DNA of 64,000 nucleotides from Rhizobiaceae bacterium (GTDB lineage: Bacteria > Pseudomonadota > Alphaproteobacteria > Rhizobiales > Rhizobiaceae). Every line of letters starts with the position of its first letter. The first letter of the stretch is position 1. The DNA lies in the NCBI GenBank assembly GCA_023953905.1, contig JAMLJA010000011.1, forward strand, positions 1 through 64,000. Reading direction: 5' to 3'. Positions 46,678 through 56,120 of the stretch are shown piece after piece. A program made the translations under genes and the position numbers. Below the pieces are notes generated by a model. It was not told the origin of the DNA and made no database searches. It was given only the letters and a program-made list of their open reading frames with translations.

Positions 46678-46968
46678 TTATTCCTGATCAATTAGATCCC
46701 GCAACGTTCGAAGCAACGCGCGAACGGATTGGGACTTGCAGGAATAGTAGATAGTCTGCTTGTCGCGCCTTGTTTCCACAAGGTTCATGGAGCGCAGCTT
46801 CGCCAGATGTTGGGAGAGCGCCGACTGGCTGAGCGACACTCTTTCCGCGATGGCATTGACCGACAACTCTTCCCGAATGAGATGTCCGACGATTCTCAAA
46901 CGTTTGCCGTTTGCCAATAGAGACAATATCTCCGCCGCATGGTCGGCATGTTCATCAATTTGTGGCAT
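46678..46968 (-). CDS. ArsR-family regulator (NolR-like)
   Basis: A 96-residue winged-helix repressor: LLANGKRLRIVGHLIREELSV is followed by the recognition helix SLSQSALSQHLAKLR and the wing ETRRDKQTIYYSC. The order and wording recall NolR of rhizobia, a global repressor of symbiosis and surface genes. No arsenic-type Cys metal site (ELCVCDL) is seen. It is divergent from the 647-bp leader of the polysaccharide operon. Confidence 0.85.
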   Translation of the reverse strand: MPQIDEHADHAAEILSLLANGKRLRIVGHLIREELSVNAIAERVSLSQSALSQHLAKLRSMNLVETRRDKQTIYYSCKSQSVRALLRTLRDLIDQE

Positions 46969-47324
46969 TTTTCCCTAGCACAGTCCCGATGGGCCGCCGA
47001 GGCGCGCAATCCTATAAATTGTATCAAAATATCAAACTTCACGTCACACTAGGACGTTCGAGTCAGAGATCAAGTCCGTGTTTAGAGAGATCAAGGTTTC
47101 CCACAACTGTTAATAGATAGAGTTTTACTAAAATCAACTATCACGTTTATCTCGCCGAGTCTTCTCGGCTGCCGGACGCTCATCGCTCACAGACGAAACC
47201 GCAGGCATATCAAAGCCCTCCCTGCATCAGATTGCGGTGGCTTTAACTCGATATAGCTATCGACCTTTGGGCCTTCCAATCGGCCCCTTCTTTGTTGCAC
47301 CGCAACATAAATCCGCGCCAGAGA

Positions 47325-47338
47325 TATAACGCGTTATA
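47325..47338. promoter_or_regulatory. 14-bp perfect palindrome, candidate operator
   Basis: TATAACGCGTTATA reads identically on both strands. It lies 278 bp before the first gene of the polysaccharide operon and 357 bp from the divergent ArsR gene. A symmetric site of this size is typical for a dimeric regulator; which one is unknown. Confidence 0.5.
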
Positions 47339-47492
47339 CCTGCTGCCGAGGGTTGTGCCGCGTGCCGGGATTGTGATGAAGTTTGGTAAACAATCGCGGA
47401 TCATTGTTTTAAATCATATACTTATCGAAAATTAGCACTTCGATAATATTAACAGAACGCTAATATCTTTCCTTAACGAAAGGTTGATGCGA

Positions 47493-47528
47493 TTGACTCG
47501 TTTTTGAGCCGGGAGCTAGATCAAAAAC
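47493..47528 (+). promoter_or_regulatory. Candidate promoter with inverted repeat
   Basis: TTGACT (47493-47498) and, 18 bp later, TAGATC (47517-47522) could be a sigma-70-type promoter. An 8-bp inverted repeat, GTTTTTGA (47500-47507) and TCAAAAAC (47521-47528), overlaps it and could be an operator. The -10 match is weak. Confidence 0.3.
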
Positions 47529-47615
47529 AGAACGGACGCGGGCGCTGTCGGTCACATTCCGAAACAGTTTGAACGAACGGCAGAGCCGCCCGACTGGGTA
47601 ACCCTGGGGTTAACG

Positions 47616-48662
47616 ATGCGTAGTCAACTCATTCAATTCTCTGAATTAAGGCGCGGCGCGGCGCGCGAAGCGGGACGCATCAAAAGGCGTGCACTCGTCG
47701 CCGGCGGAGCAGGTTTCCTGGGCTCCCATCTGTGCCAGCGTCTCGTCGCCGACGGCTACGATGTCGTGTGCATGGACAATCTGGACACAGGCCGGCTGGA
47801 GAACCTCTCCGCGCTGGTCGGCAACGCTTCTTTTCAGTTCGTCCAGCATGACGTGGTTCACGCATTGCCGCCTCTCGGCCGGTTCGACGAGATCTACAAC
47901 CTTGCCTGTCCGGCTTCTCCACCCCATTACCAACGCGATCCGATCCATACGATGAAGACGAGCGTGCTTGGCGCGCTCAATCTCCTCGACAAGGCTGTCG
48001 ACAGTGGCGCCCGGATATTCCAGGCATCGACGTCCGAGGTTTATGGCGATCCCTCCGTTCATCCGCAGCCTGAAAGCTACCTGGGCAACGTCAACACGAT
48101 CGGCCCACGCGCATGCTATGACGAAGGCAAGCGCAGCGCCGAAACCCTCTTCTTCGATTATTCGCGAAGCTATGGCGTCGACATAAGGGTTGGCCGGATT
48201 TTCAATACATACGGTCCGCGCATGCAGCCCGATGACGGGCGCGTCGTGTCCAATTTCATCGTCCAGGCTCTGCGCGGCGAAGACATCACGATCTATGGCG
48301 ATGGCAGCCAGACGCGCTCATTCTGCTATGTCGACGATCTGATCGAGTTCTTCATCCGCCTGATGCGGTCGAACCTCGTCGGTCCCGTCAACATCGGAAA
48401 TCCGGTAGAGTTCACAGTGCGCGAACTCGCCGAGATCGTCATCGAGCTCACAGGATCCTCCTCAAAGCTCATCTTCCAGCCGCTGCCCGCGGACGATCCG
48501 AAGCAGAGGCGTCCCGACATCTCGCTTGCACGTCGTGAGCTGGATTGGACGCCCGCAGTGGACCTGCGCGCGGGCCTTGGCCGGACCATCGAGTATTTCG
48601 ACGGTCTGATGCGATCGCCCGACAACTACTCAATCCCGGCATCTGCAAGTCTCGCGTCATGA
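47616..48662 (+). CDS. UDP-glucuronate decarboxylase-like NAD-dependent epimerase
   Basis: A 348-residue extended short-chain dehydrogenase: NAD motif [13 protein letters not shown] (about 28-40), STSEVYGD, and the catalytic stretch [14 protein letters not shown] (YxxxK). The last motif is typical of UDP-xylose synthase (UXS), which makes UDP-xylose from UDP-glucuronate. With the UDP-glucose dehydrogenase three genes downstream this gives a full UDP-Glc to UDP-GlcA to UDP-Xyl route. First gene of the operon; its TGA overlaps the galE start (ATGA). Confidence 0.85.
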   Translation: MRSQLIQFSELRRGAAREAGRIKRRALVAGGAGFLGSHLCQRLVADGYDVVCMDNLDTGRLENLSALVGNASFQFVQHDVVHALPPLGRFDEIYNLACPASPPHYQRDPIHTMKTSVLGALNLLDKAVDSGARIFQASTSEVYGDPSVHPQPESYLGNVNTIGPRACYDEGKRSAETLFFDYSRSYGVDIRVGRIFNTYGPRMQPDDGRVVSNFIVQALRGEDITIYGDGSQTRSFCYVDDLIEFFIRLMRSNLVGPVNIGNPVEFTVRELAEIVIELTGSSSKLIFQPLPADDPKQRRPDISLARRELDWTPAVDLRAGLGRTIEYFDGLMRSPDNYSIPASASLAS

Positions 48663-49642
48663 CATCGCGCTCGGTTCTTGTCACCGGCGGAGCCGGATTC
48701 ATAGGCAGCCATACCTGCAAGGAACTTGCCAGGCGTGGCCTGTTGCCCGTGACATTCGACAATCTCTCGCGGGGGAACAGGAAATCCGTGAAGTGGGGGC
48801 CGCTTGTGGTCGGCGACATCCTTGACGAGGCGGCCTTGACGGCTACGATCGAGGAGTACCGTCCGGAAGCCGTTATCCACTTTGCAGCGCTGGCCTATGT
48901 GGGCGAGTCCGTTACCGACCCCGCAGCCTATTATCGGGTGAATGTGACTGGCACCCTATCCCTTTTGGAAGCGTGCCGGACTACGGGTATCGACCGGATC
49001 GTATTCTCGAGCAGCTGCGCGACCTACGGGGTTCCGCGCGAGCTTCCGATTGCGGAAGAATCCGATCAGCGTCCGATCAATCCCTACGGGCGGACCAAGC
49101 TTATCGCCGAGCAGATGCTGGCCGACTATTCCGTCGCCTATGGCACCCGTCACGCGATCTTGCGCTACTTCAACGCCTGCGGCGCGGATCCCGAGGGCGA
49201 GCTCGCGGAATGGCACGATCCAGAGACCCATCTGATCCCACGGGCACTGATGGCGGCCTACGGCTCCATCGACCATCTGTCTGTATTCGGTGACGATTAC
49301 GACACGGAAGACGGCACCTGCGTTCGCGACTATATCCATGTCAGCGACCTGGCGCGCGCGCATGCACTGGCAGTCGATCATCTGGCCGCCGGCGGCGCCA
49401 ATCTTTCGGTCAATCTCGGAACGGGACGAGGCGTCTCGATCCGGCAGATACTCGAATCCATCGAAGCGATTACCAAGATCGAAGTGCCCGTGGTCATGCA
49501 ACCACGTCGCGCCGGCGATCCTCCTGCGCTTTTTGCAGATGCCAGACGTGCGCGTCAGTTGCTCGGCTTCACAGCGGAAATGTCCGACATCGAGACGATC
49601 GTCGCGACGGCCTCTCCAGCCTTTAGGCGAGGCTTGTCATGA
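48659..49642 (+). CDS. galE: UDP-glucose 4-epimerase
   Basis: A 327-residue epimerase that interconverts UDP-glucose and UDP-galactose (or the uronates). NAD motif [13 protein letters not shown], catalytic SSSCATYG and [17 protein letters not shown] and DYIHVSDLA are all present. Start and stop overlap the neighbours by ATGA. In this operon it supplies galactose-type precursors to the GT2 synthase. Confidence 0.92.
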   Translation: MTSRSVLVTGGAGFIGSHTCKELARRGLLPVTFDNLSRGNRKSVKWGPLVVGDILDEAALTATIEEYRPEAVIHFAALAYVGESVTDPAAYYRVNVTGTLSLLEACRTTGIDRIVFSSSCATYGVPRELPIAEESDQRPINPYGRTKLIAEQMLADYSVAYGTRHAILRYFNACGADPEGELAEWHDPETHLIPRALMAAYGSIDHLSVFGDDYDTEDGTCVRDYIHVSDLARAHALAVDHLAAGGANLSVNLGTGRGVSIRQILESIEAITKIEVPVVMQPRRAGDPPALFADARRARQLLGFTAEMSDIETIVATASPAFRRGLS

Positions 49643-51492
49643 GCGTGGCCGGCGACACCTCCACTCCCCAGGGGAACATCTCACGCAAGCTCCGCCGGAG
49701 CGGCCCGTCACCCTATCTCCAGCCATTGCTGAATTCTCGGCAGCGCTGGGTATATGGCGCGGGGATCGTGCTGTGGGTGTTGGCCCAGATCTATTTCTGG
49801 GAGTGGTGGCTGAGACCCGAGCATGTCGTGAACGTTTTCCTGTTCACCTACATGTCCGTGGCGTTTGCCTGGCTAAGCTCGCAGCCTCTCTATTTCCTGG
49901 CGATCTTCTTCAATGCAACGCGTCCGGCAAGCGATCTGACGGTTCCGACCGGAAGCCGTATCGCGATGGTTGTGACGAAAGCGCCGTCCGAGCCGTTCTC
50001 GGTTGTCTCCAAGACGCTCGAAGCCATGCTGAAGCAGGATATGCCGCACGACACGTGGTTGGCCGACGAGGACCCCTCGCCCGAAACACGCGCATGGTGC
50101 GAAGAGCGCGGCGTATTCATCTCGACCAGAAAGGGCGTGGCCGACTACCATCGCGCGACCTGGCCCCGCCGAACGCGCTGCAAGGAAGGCAACCTCGCCT
50201 ATTATTACGATCACTATGGCTATGAGCGCTACGATTTCGTCTCGCAGCTCGATGCGGATCATGTGCCTGCGCCGAGCTATCTCAGGCACGTCATCGCGCC
50301 CTTCGCCGATCCGAGCGTTGGCTATGTTTCCGCACCGAGCATATGCGACAACAACTCGACGACGAGCTGGGCCGCACGAAGCAGACTCTATGTCGAGGGC
50401 ATGATCCACGGCGCCATCCAGTGCGGCTACAATACGGGCTGGGCACCTCTTTGCATCGGCTCCCATTATGCAGTGCGCACCAGTGCGCTCAAGCAGATCG
50501 GCGGTCTTGGACCTGAACTGGCCGAGGATCACTCGACGACCATGATGATGAATGGTCACGGCTGGAGGGGCGTGCATGCGTTCGACGCGATAGCGCATGG
50601 CGATGGCCCGGATACGTTCGCGGATTTCGCGACGCAGGAATTCCAGTGGGCGCGCAGCCTGATCATGATCCTGCTCAGCTACTCCCGTGACTACATTCCG
50701 ATGATGCCGGCACGGCTGCGCTTTCAGTTCCTGTTCTGCCAGTTCTGGTATGTCGGGTTTTCGTTCTTCATGGCTGGCATGTTCTTCAGTCCGCTGCTGG
50801 CGCTGGCCACACGGTCGAGCTTTGCGGCCGTCACATTCTCGGGATTTGTACTCCACGCCACACCTGCGGCCCTCATCCTCATGTGGTTGTTCATCCGCTT
50901 TCAGCGTGAAGGCTGGGCGCGACCGGTCGAGGCGCGCCAGTTCAGCTGGGAAAGCACGCTGTTCCTCTATTCGCGCTGGCCCTGGGTTCTCTACGGGATC
51001 TTCGCTGCCCTGCGTGATTGGGTTGCCGGAAGTTTCGTCGATTTCCGCGTAACCCCGAAAGGGTCGCGGCCCAGCGAGGCAATCCCGTTTCGGGTCGTGT
51101 TGCCTTATTTCGTGCTCAGCATGGCTTCCCTGCTTCCCGTCATCTTTCTCGATGATGTCGGCGATGCACGTGGCTTCTACTTCTTCGCGATGCTCAATGC
51201 GATCATCTATCTGATCATCCTCGTCATCATTCTGCGCAACCATGCGGTCGAGAACCGGCTCTCGCTGTCTCGCGACACGTTGCGACAATGCGTTCAGTTC
51301 AGTCTGGCGCTCAGCGTTTGCGCCGTGGCCTTCGTATCTATCGATCTCAGGGCAAAGGCGGCGATTGACGCGCTTTCCCGCGGGACAGGCGTTCGCGTGT
51401 TCCGTGAAATCTATCCGATCTCGGGTGCCGGCGTGTCCGGTACCAACAAGCAGATACTCAAATTCGACTTTGCGTGGGAACCCGCATCATGA
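49639..51492 (+). CDS. Processive GT2 glycosyltransferase (cellulose-synthase-like)
   Basis: A 617-residue membrane glycan synthase with two N-terminal segments, a cytoplasmic GT2 domain and about five C-terminal segments. Catalytic motifs: ADEDPSPE, DADHVPAPS (DxD), EDHST in place of TED, and QEFQWARS where BcsA has Q(Q/R)xRW. No C-terminal PilZ domain is present, so c-di-GMP control as in BcsA is not expected in cis, and there is no bcsB partner. It likely makes and exports a linear glycan from the sugar nucleotides made by its neighbours. Confidence 0.88.
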   Translation: MSVAGDTSTPQGNISRKLRRSGPSPYLQPLLNSRQRWVYGAGIVLWVLAQIYFWEWWLRPEHVVNVFLFTYMSVAFAWLSSQPLYFLAIFFNATRPASDLTVPTGSRIAMVVTKAPSEPFSVVSKTLEAMLKQDMPHDTWLADEDPSPETRAWCEERGVFISTRKGVADYHRATWPRRTRCKEGNLAYYYDHYGYERYDFVSQLDADHVPAPSYLRHVIAPFADPSVGYVSAPSICDNNSTTSWAARSRLYVEGMIHGAIQCGYNTGWAPLCIGSHYAVRTSALKQIGGLGPELAEDHSTTMMMNGHGWRGVHAFDAIAHGDGPDTFADFATQEFQWARSLIMILLSYSRDYIPMMPARLRFQFLFCQFWYVGFSFFMAGMFFSPLLALATRSSFAAVTFSGFVLHATPAALILMWLFIRFQREGWARPVEARQFSWESTLFLYSRWPWVLYGIFAALRDWVAGSFVDFRVTPKGSRPSEAIPFRVVLPYFVLSMASLLPVIFLDDVGDARGFYFFAMLNAIIYLIILVIILRNHAVENRLSLSRDTLRQCVQFSLALSVCAVAFVSIDLRAKAAIDALSRGTGVRVFREIYPISGAGVSGTNKQILKFDFAWEPAS

Positions 51493-52949
51493 AAACTGAA
51501 GACAGAAACATCCGTAGGACGGACGGCAGCGTGGCCCTGGGCGGCGACCGGAAGTCCCTCACCATCACGGTGGTCGGCGCAGGATATGTCGGCCTCGTGA
51601 CCGCCGCCTGTCTGGCTGAATGGGGACATCGGGTCGTCTGCATCGACGCCGATACGTCCAAGATCGCAGCTCTGAAGGTGGGCAAGATTCACTTCTACGA
51701 GCCTGACCTCTCGGAACTCGTGCTTTCGAATGTGTCGGCTGGACGGCTGACATTCGATACGGCGATTGAGCGCGCGGTGTCCCAAAGCGAGGTGGTTTTC
51801 CTCGCTGTTGGAACTCCCGCTCGCGCAAGCGACGGCCATGCCGACATGAGCCAGGTCTATTCGGCAGCGCGCGATGTGGCCCGTGGACTGCGCGACTTCA
51901 CCGTGATCGTGACGAAATCGACGGTTCCTGTGGGAACGGGCGATGAGATCGAGCGCATCGTATCGCGGGCTCGCCCCGATGCCAGCTTCTCGGTCGTTTC
52001 GAACCCGGAGTTCCTTCGCGAAGGTACGGCGGTCAGCGATTTCCTAAACCCCGACAGAGTGGTGATCGGGACTTCCAGTCAGAGCGCCATCAATCTCATG
52101 ACGATGGTTTACGACCGGCTCTCGCAAAGCCGGACCCGCATCGTGTTCGCGGAGCGGCGCACCGCTGAACTTATTAAATACGCGGCAAACGCATTCCTGG
52201 CCACGCGCATATCCTTCATCAATGAGATCGCCGATCTCTGTGAGCGGGTCGGCGCAGACGTGAAAGACGTCGCGCTTGGCATGGGTCTGGACAGCCGCAT
52301 CGGCAACAGCTTCCTTGCGGCCGGTCCCGGCTATGGCGGCTCGTGCTTCCCGAAAGACACTTTGGCTCTGCTTCGCACGGCTCAGGAGCATGGCGTGCCT
52401 TTGCGACTGGTGGAGGAGACCGTCACAGTCAACGAGGCACGTAAGCGCCGCATGGCCCTCAAGGTCGCCGACGCCGTCGGCGGTGACGTATTCGGCAAGA
52501 CAGTTGCGGTGCTCGGACTGACCTTCAAGGCGAATACCGACGATATGCGTGACACGCCTGCCATTCCACTGATCGAGTCGCTTCAGCGTGCGGGCGCGAT
52601 TGTTCGCGCATATGACCCCAAGGGCATGGAGAAGGCGGCCGGAATGATTGCCGATGTCGAGTTCTGCGCCGACGCATATAGCTGTGCGTCCGGCGCGGAC
52701 GTGGCAGTGCTCGTGACGGACTGGCCCGAATTTCTGACTCTGGACCTGACGCGCGTCGCATCAGTGATGCGGTCACGCAATTTCGTTGACCTGAGAAATG
52801 TCTGCGATCACGCGGCGCTTGAGCGCCACGGTTACGCTGTCCATGTGGTGGGACGGCCGCAACGGCCAACTCATCACACGAACGATCTGATTACTTCCTT
52901 ACCCGGCACGCCGAACACAGAAATCGGCATGTCGCGTGACAACAATTGA
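51489..52949 (+). CDS. ugd: UDP-glucose 6-dehydrogenase
   Basis: A 486-residue enzyme that oxidises UDP-glucose twice to UDP-glucuronate. NAD motif VVGAGYVGLVTAACLAEWG, TKSTVPVGTG, NPEFLREGTA, catalytic Cys in GPGYGGSCFPKD, and GLTFKANTDDMRDTPA are present. The ATG at 51489 overlaps the GT2 stop; the frame is open five codons further up. Both ends are extended relative to short Ugd proteins, with a His-containing tail. Confidence 0.94.
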   Translation: MKTEDRNIRRTDGSVALGGDRKSLTITVVGAGYVGLVTAACLAEWGHRVVCIDADTSKIAALKVGKIHFYEPDLSELVLSNVSAGRLTFDTAIERAVSQSEVVFLAVGTPARASDGHADMSQVYSAARDVARGLRDFTVIVTKSTVPVGTGDEIERIVSRARPDASFSVVSNPEFLREGTAVSDFLNPDRVVIGTSSQSAINLMTMVYDRLSQSRTRIVFAERRTAELIKYAANAFLATRISFINEIADLCERVGADVKDVALGMGLDSRIGNSFLAAGPGYGGSCFPKDTLALLRTAQEHGVPLRLVEETVTVNEARKRRMALKVADAVGGDVFGKTVAVLGLTFKANTDDMRDTPAIPLIESLQRAGAIVRAYDPKGMEKAAGMIADVEFCADAYSCASGADVAVLVTDWPEFLTLDLTRVASVMRSRNFVDLRNVCDHAALERHGYAVHVVGRPQRPTHHTNDLITSLPGTPNTEIGMSRDNN

Positions 52950-52981
52950 TGCCCTCAGGGCATCTGATCTTGGAGGAAAAA

Positions 52982-53923
52982 ATGCGCATCCACCGCACCT
53001 ATCGGACCCACACTGTCGGCATCGGTGTGGCTTTGACTGCACTCCTCATGGCATCACAAGCCGTCTTTGCCGAACCGGCGGCCAAGGGACCGCGGCTGGA
53101 CCGGACGACGACGTCCGGTGTCGGTCCGGTGTTCGGCGCCTACGACCCCTCTGGCGCATTTGGCAACGACAAGCAGGTCGGTATCGAGCACCTGTTTTTG
53201 CCTTGGGAGGATGTCGACCTCACGACGCTGAAGGATGCAGAAGCCTACGCCAAGGAACGCGGCAGGTCGCTGATCATCACGGTCGAGCCCTGGACATGGT
53301 CAAAGGAATGGCGAACCTCCGCGAAACAACTGAAAGACGGCGTGATCTCGGGCGCTCACGACGAGAACATGGCAGCTATCTGCCGCATCGTCGGCACCTT
53401 CGACATTCCGGTCACCATTCGGTGGGGCCACGAAATGGAAGACAAGAGCGGTCAGTTCACCTGGGCGAACTGGAAGCCTGAGGATTATATCCAGGCGTAT
53501 CGCCACGTGGTCGACGTCTGCCGCAAGGAAGCGCCTAACGCGAAGTTCATGTGGTCACCGCTCGGTGAAAAAGGCCTCGAGGCCTATTATCCCGGCGACA
53601 AATATGTCGATACCGTCGGCCTCTCCGTTTTCGGACTTCAGAAATATGATCGTGATGAAACCGGCAAGGACCGAAGCTTCGCCGAATTGCTCGATCCGAA
53701 ATATGCGCGGGTGGCCCGCTTCAGAAAGCCGGTCGTCGTTGCAGAATATGGTTGTTCCGGCGACGAACAATACGTCGAAAAGTGTTTCGAAGGCAGCAAG
53801 CGTGCCGATCAGAACGCACCGGATCTGAAGGCTGTCGTATATTTCAACGACAAGGAAGTTTATCCGTGGCCCAACAATTACGGGCTTCCGGACTGGCGTG
53901 TGAAGAAAGACCTGATCAACTGA
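52982..53923 (+). CDS. Exported GH26-like glycoside hydrolase
   Basis: A 313-residue protein with a signal peptide (cleavage after QAVFA, about residue 30) and a TIM-barrel of GH26 (beta-mannanase-like) layout. The likely acid/base Glu is in IRWGHEMED, and the likely nucleophile Glu in VVVAEYGCSG. TGGAGG precedes the ATG. A periplasmic glycanase in a synthase operon usually trims or edits the polymer. The substrate need not be mannan. Confidence 0.8.
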   Translation: MRIHRTYRTHTVGIGVALTALLMASQAVFAEPAAKGPRLDRTTTSGVGPVFGAYDPSGAFGNDKQVGIEHLFLPWEDVDLTTLKDAEAYAKERGRSLIITVEPWTWSKEWRTSAKQLKDGVISGAHDENMAAICRIVGTFDIPVTIRWGHEMEDKSGQFTWANWKPEDYIQAYRHVVDVCRKEAPNAKFMWSPLGEKGLEAYYPGDKYVDTVGLSVFGLQKYDRDETGKDRSFAELLDPKYARVARFRKPVVVAEYGCSGDEQYVEKCFEGSKRADQNAPDLKAVVYFNDKEVYPWPNNYGLPDWRVKKDLIN

Positions 53924-53957
53924 TTTCATGGCCCGTATTCGGGCGGAGTTATTGACT

Positions 53958-54479
53958 ATGCGTACGAACAAGAGTCCGGCCGTTGGCGCAATCGCCCTGG
54001 CCTTCAGCCTTCTCGCGATCGGCGCATGCCAGGCCACCGCGCCGGCTGCCGCGGCCGGGCCCGATGCGGCTACGGAAATGGTGCCGTCTGCCACGGAACT
54101 GTTCGCCCTTTACAATGGGCGGACCTGGGCCTGGGAGACAGGCGGCGCCTATTTCTCGCCGCAGCCGAGGACCTTCAGTGCTTGGTCACAGTCCGGCGAT
54201 GAAAACGTGTATGCGGAAGGGCGCTGGATCATCACCAATGACGGTCGAGTTTGTTTCCAGGCAGACTGGCACACGCGCGGCAACGTATCGCCCGCATTGA
54301 CATGTTTCGCTCACAAGAAGGCGGACGGCGCGATCTACCAGCGTCGCCTGCCGGATGGCGAGTGGTATGTTTTCAGATCCGCGCAGAAGAAGAGCCCACA
54401 AGAGTACTCAAAGTTCAGGGCCGGAGATGCCGTGAGCGGAAAGATATCTGAAATCAGGCAGGCGCTGCAGTCACAGTAA
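53958..54479 (+). CDS. DUF995-family lipoprotein
   Basis: A 173-residue protein starting MRTNKSP with a lipoprotein signal (lipobox AIGAC, Cys about residue 24). The mature domain is DUF995: ELFALYNGRTWAWETGGAYF, VCFQADW, LTCFAHKK and LPDGEWYVFR. It lies 34 bp after the GH26-like gene. The second DUF995 gene downstream is a diverged copy. The function is unknown; the context points to the polysaccharide. Confidence 0.8.
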   Translation: MRTNKSPAVGAIALAFSLLAIGACQATAPAAAAGPDAATEMVPSATELFALYNGRTWAWETGGAYFSPQPRTFSAWSQSGDENVYAEGRWIITNDGRVCFQADWHTRGNVSPALTCFAHKKADGAIYQRRLPDGEWYVFRSAQKKSPQEYSKFRAGDAVSGKISEIRQALQSQ

Positions 54480-54556
54480 TGTGGCGCAGCATGTAAACTG
54501 GGGTTCTCCATGTCGCTGAAACGCGAGTGTTCGCGACAGAAAGTTGGGAGGTTGTT

Positions 54557-55090
54557 GTGTTGAACGGCTCATTCAGAATCAGAATTTCCATGTGGACGGT
54601 CGCGCTTCTGACGGCAGTGGCGACGCTGATGCCACTGGCGGACGCGACCGCCGCAAAGAAGAATGCAGGGCCAGATCTGTCCTCTGCCCGCCCCCTGTCC
54701 ACTGAAGAGCTTTACCGCCTCTATCACGGGCGATCCTGGATCTGGAGGGACGGCGCAGGCTACTTTCAGGTCAGCAAACGCCAGTTCCACGCCTTTTCGG
54801 GCCGCGGGCGCGGGATAGGATATGGAGAAGGCCTTTGGTTTCTGACTGATGGTGGGCGTTTGTGCTTCAGAGCCGAATGGAACGGCCGCGACGGGAAGAG
54901 CAAAGCGCTCACCTGCTTCGCGCACTACACAGACGGCAAGAAGATTTATCAGCGCAAAATGCCCGATGGCGATTGGTATGTTTTCCGGAACAGCCCACAG
55001 CGCCGGAGCGATGAAGCGTCCAAGTTGCGCCCGGGAGACTATGCCAAGCACGGGGTCGCCCGCGCGAAGGCAAGGCTGAACAAGAACTGA
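54557..55090 (+). CDS. DUF995-family exported protein
   Basis: A 177-residue paralogue of the preceding protein: ELYRLYHGRSWIWRDGAGYF, LCFRAEW, LTCFAHYT and MPDGDWYVFR align with it directly. It has an ordinary signal peptide (cleavage near DATAA) and no lipobox, so the pair may be one membrane-bound and one soluble member. The GTG at 54557 is chosen because GGGAGG lies 5 bp before; TTG at 54560 is equally possible. Confidence 0.78.
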   Translation: MLNGSFRIRISMWTVALLTAVATLMPLADATAAKKNAGPDLSSARPLSTEELYRLYHGRSWIWRDGAGYFQVSKRQFHAFSGRGRGIGYGEGLWFLTDGGRLCFRAEWNGRDGKSKALTCFAHYTDGKKIYQRKMPDGDWYVFRNSPQRRSDEASKLRPGDYAKHGVARAKARLNKN

Positions 55091-55179
55091 GGGGGCACTC
55101 TTGCCTCCATCCGCGAGCAGATCGTGATCGGCTTGCCGCGGCGCGGCCGGTCAACTTCTCAAAATCATCAAACGACAAC

Positions 55180-55208
55180 AAAAAAGCCCGGAGATCCGGG
55201 CTTTTTTT
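55180..55208. terminator. Bidirectional rho-independent terminator
   Basis: AAAAAAGCCCGG, loop AGAT and CCGGGCTTTTTTT form a symmetric hairpin with A- and T-runs on its two sides. It can end the polysaccharide operon on the plus strand and tRNA-Leu on the minus strand. Confidence 0.92.
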
Positions 55209-55249
55209 GTAGTCGGAATTTATGCCGCTGAACGTCTGAAACGACAGTT

Positions 55250-55335
55250 TGGTGCCCAGGAGAGGACTCGAACCTCCACGCCTTGCGGCACACGGACCTG
55301 AACCGTGCGCGTCTACCAATTCCGCCACCTGGGCA
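55250..55335 (-). tRNA. tRNA-Leu (anticodon CAG)
   Basis: The minus strand from 55335 reads TGCCCAGGTGGCGGAATTGG and folds as a tRNA with acceptor pair TGCCCAGG/CCTGGGCA. The anticodon loop is TTCAGGT between CACGG and CCGTG, giving CAG. It has a long class II variable arm, the T-loop sequence GGTTCGAGTCC, and an encoded CCA (55250-55252). The length of 86 nt fits tRNA-Leu. Confidence 0.96.
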
Positions 55336-55493
55336 GGTGCGCCGCCGATGTACGAGGGCAATGCTGCGCTGTCAACACAACATTGGAGGAGAATTTTCAG
55401 TTGCCGACCTTGATTTGTTGAATATGGCCGAAACTGCGCTGTTCTGCCTCCCGCAGCCGTCCAGGCCAAGGCCGTGGGCGCGTGTCTCGAGCT

Positions 55494-56111
55494 TTATCCG
55501 AGCACTTCCTTTGAGGCGACCGTCGAGTCCGAATTCAGGCGATAGACAATCGGTACGCCCGTGCCGAGCTCCAGTTTGACGATCTCGTCACCCGAAATCC
55601 CCTCGAGTGCCATGATCAGGGCGCGCAGCGAATTGCCGTGCGCGGCCACGAGAACGGTGTTGCCGCGCAGCACATGCGGCTGCATCGTGTGCATGTAATA
55701 GGGCCATACGCGCGCGCCAGTGTCGCGGAGGCTCTCTCCGCCGGGCGGCTGGGTGGCATAGGAACGGCGCCAGATGTGGACCTGCTCTTCACCCCATTTC
55801 TTGCGGGCATCATCCTTGTTGAGACCCGACAGCTCGCCGTAGTCGCGCTCGTTCAGCGCCTCGTCGCGCACAGTCTTCAACGTGCCCTGGCCGACCTCGT
55901 CGAGAATATGCTGGCAGGTTTTCTGGGCGCGCTGAAGAGCCGAGGTGAAGGCGATATCAAATTTCAGTCCCTTGGCCTTGATCTTCTGGCCGGCGGAAAT
56001 CGCCTCCGAATGCCCCTGCTCGGTGAGGTCGACATCTCGCCAGCCGGTGAAAAGATTCTTGAGGTTCCATTCGCTTTGCCCGTGACGGACCAGCACGAGA
56101 ATGCCCGACAT
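55494..56111 (-). CDS. gpmA: 2,3-bisphosphoglycerate-dependent phosphoglycerate mutase
   Basis: A 205-residue glycolytic enzyme that interconverts 3- and 2-phosphoglycerate. The phospho-His motif is [23 protein letters not shown] is typical, and the second active-site His is in [10 protein letters not shown]. It is the short alphaproteobacterial form (E. coli GpmA has 250). Last gene of a minus-strand run, 9 bp after the EVE gene. Confidence 0.95.
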   Translation of the reverse strand: MSGILVLVRHGQSEWNLKNLFTGWRDVDLTEQGHSEAISAGQKIKAKGLKFDIAFTSALQRAQKTCQHILDEVGQGTLKTVRDEALNERDYGELSGLNKDDARKKWGEEQVHIWRRSYATQPPGGESLRDTGARVWPYYMHTMQPHVLRGNTVLVAAHGNSLRALIMALEGISGDEIVKLELGTGVPIVYRLNSDSTVASKEVLG

Positions 56112-56120
56112 GAATAACTC

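Larger units (their letters stand above)
46969..47615. other. Long AT-rich regulatory region before the polysaccharide operon
   Basis: This 647-bp stretch has no plausible protein gene. It holds a 6-bp hairpin TGTTGC-ACC-GCAACA (47293-47307), the 14-bp palindrome at 47325-47338, an AT-rich block (about 47390-47470), and the promoter-like inverted repeat at 47493-47528. Its length leaves room for several regulator sites or an unseen small RNA. Confidence 0.6.

Noticed and set aside
49873..51288. A 471-codon minus-strand frame opposite the GT2 synthase
   Set aside because: The plus-strand frame has clear GT2 motifs and membrane segments; the antisense translation is charged, His-rich and unrecognisable.
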